Positions 8,747-16,383 of a DNA stretch of 64,000 bases are shown piece by piece. Position 1 is the first letter of the stretch. Each line of letters opens with the position of its first letter. Source of the stretch: Cryobacterium sp. PH31-O1. GTDB taxonomy: Bacteria; Actinomycetota; Actinomycetes; Actinomycetales; Microbacteriaceae. Location: assembly GCF_030063455.1 (NCBI RefSeq), contig NZ_JASITB010000004.1, positions 336,325-400,324 on the forward strand, given 5' to 3'. The notes under the pieces are model-generated. The model was given only the letters and a program-made list of their open reading frames with translations, was not told the origin of the DNA and did not search any database. A program made the translations under genes and the position numbers.

Positions 8747-10003
8747 TCAGCGGCCCACAAGGTCGTGCCCGAAAGTGTCGCCATCGCCGCGGACGAGCCA
8801 TGCCAGGTGGCCGCCGTCGTGCAGGGGCGAGGGTAGCTGGATCGTTCGGCCCGGTGCGCAGGGTTGGGCGGCATTCAGAATGTGCACCTCGCCGTGGCCG
8901 CCGCGTGTCACCGCGAAGAGGGAACCCGCGGGCGATGCGGCGATGGCCCGGCGTTCCACGCGGTCCCAGGGCTCTCGTCCTGGTGCGGGCGCATTCCGCA
9001 TGGAGGGGAGCATGCTGCGGCCCTCTTCCTGGAGGGTCGACGCAGGATTCCGACGAAAGCTGATCGCCTCATCACCGTTGGGTGCGATGCGCGTCACAAC
9101 GGCGTGATGCTGGGTGAGGGCCAGGCGAAAAACCAAACCCACACCGATGGGAATGGTGCTGATCTCGTGAGTATCGAGGGCGTACCGCCAGAGGAAATTG
9201 GTCCAGGTGTGCCAGTTCTTCGGGTCTGGGTCGCCGCCGCGCACGACGGCGAATACGGTTCGGTCCCGGGGGCAGAAACGCAGGAAATACGCTCGCCCCG
9301 GGGCGTTCCACGACAGGATCTCGTGCGCGGCGAGCACGCCGTCCTCAAGGGTGTGCCGGTGCACGCCGACGTGAGTGGCCGTGAAAATCATGCCCGTTGC
9401 CGGATCGTAGGCGTCGCCGTGGCCGTCGTCGGGCAGCTCCGTCAGCTCTCCTCGCAGTACCGGCCCGTGGGCGTCCGCGGCGTGCATTGCCTCAACGGTG
9501 ATAATTTCGAGCGCGCCGGGCTCACGGTGGCGGATGACCAGAGCCGACGAGGTGTGCGGATCGCGCAGATCTCGGGCGATGATCACTCCGGGCTCGCCGC
9601 GACGGGTTCGGACTCGTCTGCTGCGCCGCCGGGTCGCCTGCCGATCGACGACCGTGATGAGATCGCTCCAGGGCTCGAAAGCGAGGCCGAGACCGGTCGT
9701 CACGGCGACGAACCGGCCATCGCTACTCGCCGCCAGGTGCTCGCCCGGAATGGCGACCGACACCACACCCTCACGCCAATTGGACGCAGACGTGAAGACA
9801 TCGAGCACCACGAGTTCGCCGGCCGCGTCATCAACATAGGCGAGGCGGCCACCGGGAAGGGTGAGGAAGCCCGCGTGCTCGGCAAGAACGGTATCCGTGT
9901 CCTCGCGCACGACGACACCCGAGCTCGGATCGACGGCGTACAGGACGCCGGCTTTCTGGTCGGCGACGACTAACCGTGATGCATGTGGCTCGTTGATATA
10001 CAC
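8747..10003 (-). CDS. Beta-propeller-like protein of the RiPP cluster
   Basis: A 418-residue protein with repeated blade-like segments such as LVVADQKAGVLYAVDPSSGVV, GRLAYVDDAAGELVVLDVF and GSLFAVTRGGHGEVHILN. This pattern is typical of seven-bladed or YncE-like propellers. No signal peptide or catalytic motif was recognised. It is translationally coupled to the S9 peptidase (stop and start overlap), so the two may form a complex, for example one controlling access to the peptidase. Its promoter region holds Zur-like box B. Function unknown. Confidence 0.7.
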   Translation of the reverse strand: MYINEPHASRLVVADQKAGVLYAVDPSSGVVVREDTDTVLAEHAGFLTLPGGRLAYVDDAAGELVVLDVFTSASNWREGVVSVAIPGEHLAASSDGRFVAVTTGLGLAFEPWSDLITVVDRQATRRRSRRVRTRRGEPGVIIARDLRDPHTSSALVIRHREPGALEIITVEAMHAADAHGPVLRGELTELPDDGHGDAYDPATGMIFTATHVGVHRHTLEDGVLAAHEILSWNAPGRAYFLRFCPRDRTVFAVVRGGDPDPKNWHTWTNFLWRYALDTHEISTIPIGVGLVFRLALTQHHAVVTRIAPNGDEAISFRRNPASTLQEEGRSMLPSMRNAPAPGREPWDRVERRAIAASPAGSLFAVTRGGHGEVHILNAAQPCAPGRTIQLPSPLHDGGHLAWLVRGDGDTFGHDLVGR

Positions 10004-10010
10004 TCCTTGT

Positions 10011-10025
10011 TGATAACAATTATCA
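10011..10025. promoter_or_regulatory. Zur-like box B (RiPP cluster, divergent)
   Basis: TGATAACAATTATCA has perfect 6-bp arms (TGATAA / TTATCA) around CAA and fits TGAnAAnnATTnTCA completely. It lies 8 bp upstream of the propeller start and 70 bp upstream of the precursor peptide, so one box could control both transcripts. Confidence 0.65.
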
Positions 10026-10095
10026 TTTAGGGTTAGAGTCTAGTAGCCCCCACAAGGGAGGCAACGCAACGAACAACAACAGGAAGGACTCCGTC

Positions 10096-10200
10096 ATGGA
10101 ATCCGAAAACACCGTCGTCGCAGAAATCGCTGGAACCGAGCAGTTGGCACACCTCTCCGCCACGCACTCGAACGCGCTCGTTGAGAACCCCTTCGACTAA
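10096..10200 (+). CDS. Candidate RiPP (TOMM) precursor peptide
   Basis: A 34-residue peptide: MESENTVVAEIAGTEQLA, then HLSATHSNALVENPFD. It has a good ribosome site (AGGAAGGA, 84 bp of leader after box B) and is the first gene of the strand that carries the YcaO modification genes. The acidic N-terminal half looks like a leader. The C-terminal half holds the cyclisable Ser21, Thr23 and Ser25 interleaved with His19 and His24. There is no Cys, so any azoles would be oxazoles. A Gly-Gly-type cleavage site is not seen. A strong hairpin follows, as between many precursor genes and their enzymes. No homology was recognised; position and size are the main evidence. Confidence 0.6.
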   Translation: MESENTVVAEIAGTEQLAHLSATHSNALVENPFD

Positions 10201-10226
10201 GAGCTGACTTCCCTCCCATGGGTTTC

Positions 10227-10264
10227 GGTGCGCCCCGCAAATGGCCAATTCTGCGGGGCGCACC
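10227..10264 (+). terminator. Hairpin after precursor, likely attenuator
   Basis: GGTGCGCCCCGCA (10227-10239) pairs perfectly with TGCGGGGCGCACC (10252-10264) over a 12-base loop. No T-run follows, so it may be a partial terminator or a 3' stabiliser that raises precursor mRNA over enzyme mRNA. Confidence 0.6.
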
Positions 10265-10300
10265 ACCCGTTAATGGCCTGCAATCGAATCGAGCTCTTTG

Positions 10301-11134
10301 ATGGTCCCCCCGATCCCGTTCGACATTATCGACACCCCCGCCGGCACTGCGGTACGCACCAGCGGCGGTGTCTTCCTTCGCCTCACGGGCTCTCCCATCC
10401 CCCTTCTCACGCTGCAAGCGCTGGCCGGCGGCCATCACATCGCGCTCGATGCGGCCGAGACAGTTTCCTGGACGCGTGTGCAGGCCGAGATCACTGACCG
10501 ACACGAACGTGAGGCGGCCCCTGTCTGGCCCGCGCTCAAGAGACGCATTCTGGTTATCTGCACCGAACCGGCGCTCGGGTATCTGGCGTCAGACCTCACC
10601 GAGCTGGGTGCCGAGGTCTGCACGGTCGACACAACCACGGGCCACGACCGCGTGGACGGCGACAGTACGCGCCAGATCAACCAGGCTCTGACAGCAGCCG
10701 AGCCGGCCCTTGTGCTCTGGCTTGCCCAAAGCCTGCCGCCCTGGCAGCTGTGGGAACACCTTGATGCTCTGGCCGGTCGAGGCGTGGCCTGGCTGCGAAT
10801 GCATCGCGAGGGCTGCCAGCTCTGGGTCGACCCGATCTCGCTCGATGCCACGGACGCATCGAGTGCCCAAGTTCTCCAGCGGCGCCTCGCGGCGTCCGGA
10901 ACCGCAAAGGAACTTGCGTCTTGGCTGCGGGGGCCTACGAATTCTCCGCCGGCTTTGAGTTCGCTCGCGAGTCGAATGGTCGGGCTGCGGGTACTCGACA
11001 TGGTGCAGGCCTGGGCGTTCGATGCTGAACGTCTGCGCTCCTATCGCACGCACGCCTGGCAGTTCAATACCCGATCTCTGCAATCGAGTGAGCATCCCGT
11101 TGTGGCCTATCCGCAGCCGGCACCGATTCAGTGA
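10301..11134 (+). CDS. TOMM E1/ThiF-like leader-peptide-binding protein
   Basis: A 277-residue protein. The N-terminal 85 residues (VRTSGGVFLRLTGSPIPLLTLQAL) resemble the winged-helix leader-recognition region. ILVICTEPALGYLASDLTELG then matches the degenerate Rossmann start of ocin-ThiF-like proteins. VLWLAQSLPPWQLWEHLDAL, WLRMHREGCQLWVDPISL and VLQRRLAAS follow the typical order of that family. These partners present the precursor to the YcaO enzyme. The zinc-binding Cys pairs of true E1 proteins are absent. The start is taken as ATG 10301 (a TTG lies just before). It overlaps the next gene by 4 bp. Confidence 0.7.
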   Translation: MVPPIPFDIIDTPAGTAVRTSGGVFLRLTGSPIPLLTLQALAGGHHIALDAAETVSWTRVQAEITDRHEREAAPVWPALKRRILVICTEPALGYLASDLTELGAEVCTVDTTTGHDRVDGDSTRQINQALTAAEPALVLWLAQSLPPWQLWEHLDALAGRGVAWLRMHREGCQLWVDPISLDATDASSAQVLQRRLAASGTAKELASWLRGPTNSPPALSSLASRMVGLRVLDMVQAWAFDAERLRSYRTHAWQFNTRSLQSSEHPVVAYPQPAPIQ

Positions 11135-12042
11135 GCACTGGTTCGTGGGGCAGGTTCACCGTGCCCGTCACCGATGGCGTTGAACTGGAAGGGATCCTCG
11201 CGACGGCGGTGAACTCGCGGGGCACCGTGATCATCCGAACGCCCTATAACTGCGAGATCCATGCCGCACAGGCACTCTCGTGGCAGGCCCGGGGCTACAG
11301 CTGCGTCATCGCGGATGTTCGAGGCCGTTACACCTCAGGCGGCCGCTGGCACCCGTACAGCGATGAAGGAGCAGACGGCGCCGCGACGGTTCGAGAAGTG
11401 CTGGCTGCGCCCTGGCATCGGGGTGGCATCACGCTCCTCGGCGCGTCCTACACGGCGCACTGCGCGGTGGAAACAGCCCGGGCTCTCACCAGCGAACCTC
11501 ATCTGGCCGCCCAAGTGAGCGGCGTGGTGGCACTCGTTCCTGCCCTCGGGCGATACGAGACCGCGCGAGATCCGAACGGATGCCCGCGACTCGCCGACCG
11601 CCTGGGCTGGTGGTTCGAGCATGGATTCGCTCGTCGGAGCGGGCCACCACTCGACAAGGTCCGCGCGGCCGCTCTGCTCGCGCACGCCCGCCACGCCGGA
11701 CCCGAGGCGGCGCATCCGCTGCCTGAACCCACACCCGAGGAAACCGCGCTCTGGAGCGAACTTTGGGTTGCGACGCCCACCGACGTGCAGAAAAGATACG
11801 CGCGGATCACCACACCCCTGCTCGTAGTCACCGGAACCCGGGACTTCTTCGTGCGGGAGGCCCTCGACCTGCACGATTCCTGGCCGGGCCAGGCGAGCCT
11901 GATCACAGGCCCGTGGGGTCACCGGCTCGCGGTCGACCCGGCCGACCCGGCGGGCAGCATCGGTGACCGGGTCGTCGCGTGGATGCAGCGCTTTGACGAT
12001 GCCTCCCACATTTCCACCCCTATCTCTGCAAGGAAACCATGA
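11131..12042 (+). CDS. CocE/NonD-family (S15-like) hydrolase
   Basis: A 303-residue alpha/beta hydrolase with the CocE/X-Pro dipeptidyl peptidase hallmarks: IIRTPYN (residues 34-40), DVRGRYTSGG (62-71), nucleophile Ser106 in GASYTAH, Asp in VTGTRDFF and His in GPWGHR. It lacks the C-terminal jelly-roll of full-length CocE enzymes (normally over 500 residues). It starts with GTG inside the stop of the leader-binding gene and ends over the YcaO start. In this cluster it may cleave the peptide, or close or open an ester or amide; substrate unknown. Confidence 0.75.
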   Translation: MSTGSWGRFTVPVTDGVELEGILATAVNSRGTVIIRTPYNCEIHAAQALSWQARGYSCVIADVRGRYTSGGRWHPYSDEGADGAATVREVLAAPWHRGGITLLGASYTAHCAVETARALTSEPHLAAQVSGVVALVPALGRYETARDPNGCPRLADRLGWWFEHGFARRSGPPLDKVRAAALLAHARHAGPEAAHPLPEPTPEETALWSELWVATPTDVQKRYARITTPLLVVTGTRDFFVREALDLHDSWPGQASLITGPWGHRLAVDPADPAGSIGDRVVAWMQRFDDASHISTPISARKP

Positions 12043-13433
12043 ACACCACACCCTCGCCCGAGCTCGGCCTCGAATCCCTCGTCGACCCACAAATGGGCAT
12101 CATCCGTTCGGTGCGACCGGTCCTGCGGCCCGATGCCGCACCTCCGGCGTACACGTCGATGACGGCCGAGGTGTCGAACGCGCGCCAGCTCGGTGATTGG
12201 CCGGCCGACCGGGTCTCCCTCGGCACCACCTTCGGAGACGAACAGCAGGCCTGGATCGCGGCCGTCGCGGAAGGGATGGAGCGCTACTGCGGTAACTTCC
12301 TGCCTGAGCAGCTGCACAGCACCGAGCAGATCGAGGGCACGGCCGACGAACTGCGGGCGCAGGGGCTGACGGTGATCGACGTGGAGGCCCTGCCCCAGTT
12401 CACGCCGTGGCAGCTCGATTCCCCAGGATTTCCCTACCGGAAGCTCACTGACCAGGTGCAGACGCTCTGGACCCGCTGCCAGGAACGCACCACCGACGCG
12501 TGCCCCACAGACGCCTGGCTCCCGGCCTCACTGGTGTACTTGAACTGGCGGCAGCGCAGATTTCGGCACCTCGACCGCGTGCACCACCTCAACTACGCCG
12601 GGATTGCCACCGGGCAGGGTCACCAGGATGCCCGGGACCGAGCGGTCCTGGAATGCATCGAACGCGACGCCCTCGAACTTTGGTGGCATCTGGACGGGCC
12701 CACGCGGGGTATCGACCCTGCCAGCGTGCACGGCCTTGCCGAGCAGATGGCGGGGTGCAATCTGCGGTACTGGATCGTGGAGATGCCTTCCGAATTCGCG
12801 CCGGCGATGGCCGCCCTCATCTTCGATCCGGACACGGGTCTCTACGCGGCCGGATTCGCCTGCAAACTCGACCCTGCCGAAGCCGCCCGCAAGGCGGTGC
12901 TGGAAGCCGTACACACCTGGATCTACTCCTCCGGTTTGCAGCAATCAACGGGCTGGGTGTTCCAGGCCGTGGACGCCGGGCTGATGGCGCGCGGACTGTA
13001 CCTGGAGCATCGTGAAGACCGCCGCTACCTTGACGACGTGGGCGAGAACTTCGGCAGGGTCCGTGACCTCGGCGCGCACGTGCAGGTGTGGCTTGATCCG
13101 CGCGTGCACGGGCTCGCCTCGCGATTCACCGCGCCGGCGCTCGGCCTCGTCGATATTGACGAGATCGCCTCGGTCGAACAGGAGACGGTCGCCGCACGCC
13201 TGACGGCCGGCGGCCATCGGGTCTACAGCCGTGATCTCACCACGTCGGATGTCGCCCGCACCGCCCTCCGCGTGGAGCGAGTGTTTGTCACCGGGCTTGT
13301 CCCGAACGCGCCGGCCGCTTTCGCCTACCTCGGCTCCGCCCGGTTTCGCAGCGCTGCCCGAACCCGCGGATGGCGGCAGCACGACCCCGTCGCGCCCGAC
13401 GACTTCACTCTCATTCCCCCTCCCCACATGTGA
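12039..13433 (+). CDS. YcaO-domain azoline cyclodehydratase
   Basis: The 464-residue protein has the three ATP-binding elements of YcaO enzymes: TTFGDEQQA...EGMERY (residues 63-83), GIATGQG...ECIERDALELWW (188-216) and GFACKLDP...AVLEAVHTW (272-294). It ends in a Pro-rich tail (LIPPPHM), the feature that lines the active site in azoline-forming YcaO proteins. With the E1-like partner it should use ATP to cyclise Ser, Thr or Cys of the precursor into azolines. It lies in a tight operon with 1-4 bp overlaps. Confidence 0.92.
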   Translation: MNTTPSPELGLESLVDPQMGIIRSVRPVLRPDAAPPAYTSMTAEVSNARQLGDWPADRVSLGTTFGDEQQAWIAAVAEGMERYCGNFLPEQLHSTEQIEGTADELRAQGLTVIDVEALPQFTPWQLDSPGFPYRKLTDQVQTLWTRCQERTTDACPTDAWLPASLVYLNWRQRRFRHLDRVHHLNYAGIATGQGHQDARDRAVLECIERDALELWWHLDGPTRGIDPASVHGLAEQMAGCNLRYWIVEMPSEFAPAMAALIFDPDTGLYAAGFACKLDPAEAARKAVLEAVHTWIYSSGLQQSTGWVFQAVDAGLMARGLYLEHREDRRYLDDVGENFGRVRDLGAHVQVWLDPRVHGLASRFTAPALGLVDIDEIASVEQETVAARLTAGGHRVYSRDLTTSDVARTALRVERVFVTGLVPNAPAAFAYLGSARFRSAARTRGWRQHDPVAPDDFTLIPPPHM

Positions 13434-14746
13434 AACGGATGCCCCTCTTGCTCGACTTCGCAGACCACGCCTGGTCACGGCTCACGCCTGGTCCCCCCAC
13501 TCCGCCCGGGCCGGCGGTGAACGCTTGGGTCGGCTCTGCCCTGCCCACCACAGGAATCGGCGCGCTTCTCGAGGAGGTGTGGTGGAGCGAGTTCTTCCAT
13601 CCGTCACCCGAAACCGGTCAGCCCACCGGCATCCGTCAACGCCCGACCCCCTCAGCAGGAGGCTGCTACCCCGTCCAGACCCACGTTCTGTTCGGGCGGG
13701 ACGGGGAACAGGGAGGCGCCCGCGGCTTCTACGACCATGACACGAACCGCCTCCTGAACGTCGGCGACTGCACGCTCAGCCACGGCACCGTCATCATTTT
13801 GACCGTGCTCCCGCAACGGACCGTGGCGAAATACCACCACCGCGCCTGGCCGGGACTCATCGCCGATGCCGCCTACGCGCTCACGGCCATGGCGGCCGTC
13901 GCCGCCCGGACGGGCCTGGCAGCCACGCGGCTGCACAGACTCGGCCCGGAGTCCCTGGCCGCACTCGCCGGCCTTCCTCCTGCGGACGCCACACACCAGG
14001 ATTGGCCGGGCACCTGGTGCGGCAGGGCGCCGGAATTGGCTGTGACGGCTCTGCACCTCGGGAACGGGCCGCTCCCGGCTCTCGAAAATGTCACGTCGCG
14101 CGTGCGCGCGCCCGATGAATCGCGACAGCCCGGGGTGCCGCCCGACGTCACGTCTCTCGCACGAGCCCTCACCGTGTCCGCGGCATCCGCGCCAAGGCCA
14201 GCGTCCACGGGCACAGCGCACTTCGCAACGTCCGCTGCCCTCAGAGTGCCCGCGATCAGCGCGGCCGGGCTCGCGCGGCGACGAAGCATTCCCTTCATCG
14301 ACATGGTCGCCGCCTCTGCCGCAGGACCGCCGACGCCGGGATGGCTGGCCGTGCTCCTCCGGATCACTTCGGACATCTCCGAACACGAGCGTCCCGCCGG
14401 CTGCCGTGTGCGTGTCGTCACGGCAGGCGACCACGAATTACTCACTGAAGCGGTTGATCGTTCCAGCGCTCAAGAGTGGCTACGGCACAGCGACGTGCTC
14501 GTTTTGTTCACCGCATCCCGGCGCTCATCAAGCGCCGACCTCGTGAACAGTCTCTGGTGGGCAAGCCTGACGGCCGCGAATCTGCTCTTTCGTGCTGCGG
14601 GAGGGTCGCTGCGGGCACGCACCCGACCGGTCGCAGGGTGGACCGACGGGCACCACAACCCCGACGTGGTGCCCGGCGGTGTACTGGCAGGCGATCGTGT
14701 TCTGCATGGAGTTGCTTTCTGGGAAGAACGGGGCATGGCCGAATGA
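13430..14746 (+). CDS. SagB-type nitroreductase-like azoline dehydrogenase
   Basis: A 438-residue protein with two nitroreductase-like halves. The first half has RQRPTPSAGGCYPVQTHVL (residues 69-87), the FMN-binding start of SagB enzymes, then AWPGLIADAAYAL. The second half starts again with IPFIDMVAASAAGPP and has DVLVLFTASRRSS and SLWWASLTAANLL. Such enzymes oxidise azolines to azoles using FMN. The GTG at 13430 overlaps the YcaO stop; ATG 13439 is an alternative. The second half seems shorter than a full domain. Confidence 0.82.
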   Translation: MKRMPLLLDFADHAWSRLTPGPPTPPGPAVNAWVGSALPTTGIGALLEEVWWSEFFHPSPETGQPTGIRQRPTPSAGGCYPVQTHVLFGRDGEQGGARGFYDHDTNRLLNVGDCTLSHGTVIILTVLPQRTVAKYHHRAWPGLIADAAYALTAMAAVAARTGLAATRLHRLGPESLAALAGLPPADATHQDWPGTWCGRAPELAVTALHLGNGPLPALENVTSRVRAPDESRQPGVPPDVTSLARALTVSAASAPRPASTGTAHFATSAALRVPAISAAGLARRRSIPFIDMVAASAAGPPTPGWLAVLLRITSDISEHERPAGCRVRVVTAGDHELLTEAVDRSSAQEWLRHSDVLVLFTASRRSSSADLVNSLWWASLTAANLLFRAAGGSLRARTRPVAGWTDGHHNPDVVPGGVLAGDRVLHGVAFWEERGMAE

Positions 14747-16383
14747 TGCTCAATCGAAGCTTGTGGTCGATCACTCGGCAGCATCCGGTCCGCCTCACCG
14801 GGACGACTGCCCTGTTGATCCTTGGCACGGGAACCTATCTTGCGCAGGCCTGGTTCACAGCCCATACCCTGGCCGCGCTCGTGGCGGGTCGCGGCGAAGC
14901 GGCCCTGGGATGGCTGGCCGGTGTTGTGGCGGTCGCGGTCCTGCGCGTAGCGGTGAACATTGTCCAAACGCGTGTCGCCAATGGCTTGGGTACCGCTGTT
15001 CGGCTGCGGTTGCGCCGTGAGCTGACCGAAGCCGCGCTCTCACCCGCACGGCTGCACGACACTGCCGAACGTTCCGGCATTGCACGCCTCACGATCACGG
15101 ACGGTATCGACGGCGTGGACGTGTATGTGAGCAAATACGTGGGGCATCTGCTGCAGGTGTTCATCCTGTGCCCGGTGATACTAATCGCTATTTTCCTACT
15201 GAACCCGTCGCTTGCCCTCGTGCTCGGGGGGTGTCTCGCTCTCGCTGTGCTGGCCCCTCGGCTGTGGCATCGGCTGCTGCGTAGCCGCGGCGGCGCTCAG
15301 TGGGACAGCTACGAACGCCTCGCCGCCGATTTTCTCGAATCACTTCAGGGCATGAAGACGCTCCGGCTGATCGGTGCGGTCGGGCGAACCCGTGCACGGC
15401 TGGACGGGCGGTCCGACGAACTGCACCGGGCCACGGTTGCCACCATGCGCACCTCGCTGTTCGACACGGCGCTGGTCGACTTTGCTATCCAGGCCGGGAT
15501 CGTTTACGCCGCCGCGACCGCGGTGTGGGCAGCCACCGGAACCGGGCAGCCGACCGTCGAGGTATACCTTCTCCTGCTTCTGGCGTCCGAGCTGTTCCGG
15601 CCCATCCGTGAGCTGTCACGGCACTGGCACGCCGGTTATCTCGGCCTCTCTGCCGTCCCCGGCATCGACGCTCTGCGTGCCAGCACAGTAACCAACCCGC
15701 CAGCAGCGACCGACGGTGATTCCAGCACGGCGACACTCACCCTGACGGATGTGGGGTTCGGCTATGCCGGTGGGATCCCGGTGCTGCGCGGTGTCTCGTG
15801 CACCCTGCGTCCCGGCACGATCACCGCGCTGACCGGCCCGTCAGGTGCCGGGAAGAGCACCCTCTTCGATCTGATTCTCGGCTATCTGCAGCCCGAAACG
15901 GGCTCTGTCCTGGCAGCCGGGGCCGCCCCCGGCTCCTCGCACGTGAGCGTGGTGTCCCAGCACAGCTACCTCTTCTCCGGTTCGGTGCGCGACAACCTCA
16001 CGGTTGCCCGGCCCGACGCAACGGACGCCGACCTGCACGCCGCCGCGTGCGCTGCTGGCATTCACGACGAGGTCCTCGCGCTGCCGGGCGGGTACGACGC
16101 CATCCTGGCCGAGGGCGGCGATTCGCTCTCCGGCGGTCAAAAACAGCGCCTCTCGGTCGCGCGGGCACTGCTCGCCGACCGTCCGGTGCTTCTTCTGGAT
16201 GAGCCTACAAGCGCCCTCAATGACTCCCTGGCACATCATTTGATGCGCACGCTACAGTCTGTCGCCCTCACGAAAGTTGTCTTCATGATCGCCCACCGCA
16301 CCGAAACCCTCGATTTTGCCGGTCGGATCCTGCATCTCGAGGACGGCTTACTCGTAGAACACGAACTCGTGGGGCGAGAATGA
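14743..16383 (+). CDS. ABC exporter half (CydD-like), permease-ATPase fusion
   Basis: A 546-residue half-transporter. About six membrane helices fill residues 15-310. The ATPase follows with GPSGAGKSTL (Walker A), VVSQHSYLF (Q-loop), SLSGGQKQRL (signature) and VLLLDEPTSAL (Walker B). The chosen ATG overlaps the dehydrogenase stop (ATGA); a longer frame runs into that gene. It pairs with the next gene and probably exports the finished peptide product or confers self-resistance. Confidence 0.88.
   Translation: MMLNRSLWSITRQHPVRLTGTTALLILGTGTYLAQAWFTAHTLAALVAGRGEAALGWLAGVVAVAVLRVAVNIVQTRVANGLGTAVRLRLRRELTEAALSPARLHDTAERSGIARLTITDGIDGVDVYVSKYVGHLLQVFILCPVILIAIFLLNPSLALVLGGCLALAVLAPRLWHRLLRSRGGAQWDSYERLAADFLESLQGMKTLRLIGAVGRTRARLDGRSDELHRATVATMRTSLFDTALVDFAIQAGIVYAAATAVWAATGTGQPTVEVYLLLLLASELFRPIRELSRHWHAGYLGLSAVPGIDALRASTVTNPPAATDGDSSTATLTLTDVGFGYAGGIPVLRGVSCTLRPGTITALTGPSGAGKSTLFDLILGYLQPETGSVLAAGAAPGSSHVSVVSQHSYLFSGSVRDNLTVARPDATDADLHAAACAAGIHDEVLALPGGYDAILAEGGDSLSGGQKQRLSVARALLADRPVLLLDEPTSALNDSLAHHLMRTLQSVALTKVVFMIAHRTETLDFAGRILHLEDGLLVEHELVGRE

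Noticed and set aside
14476..14742. Upstream extension of the exporter gene
   Set aside because: The extension runs antiparallel to no signal and lies inside the dehydrogenase gene; ATG 14743 overlaps its stop in the normal way.
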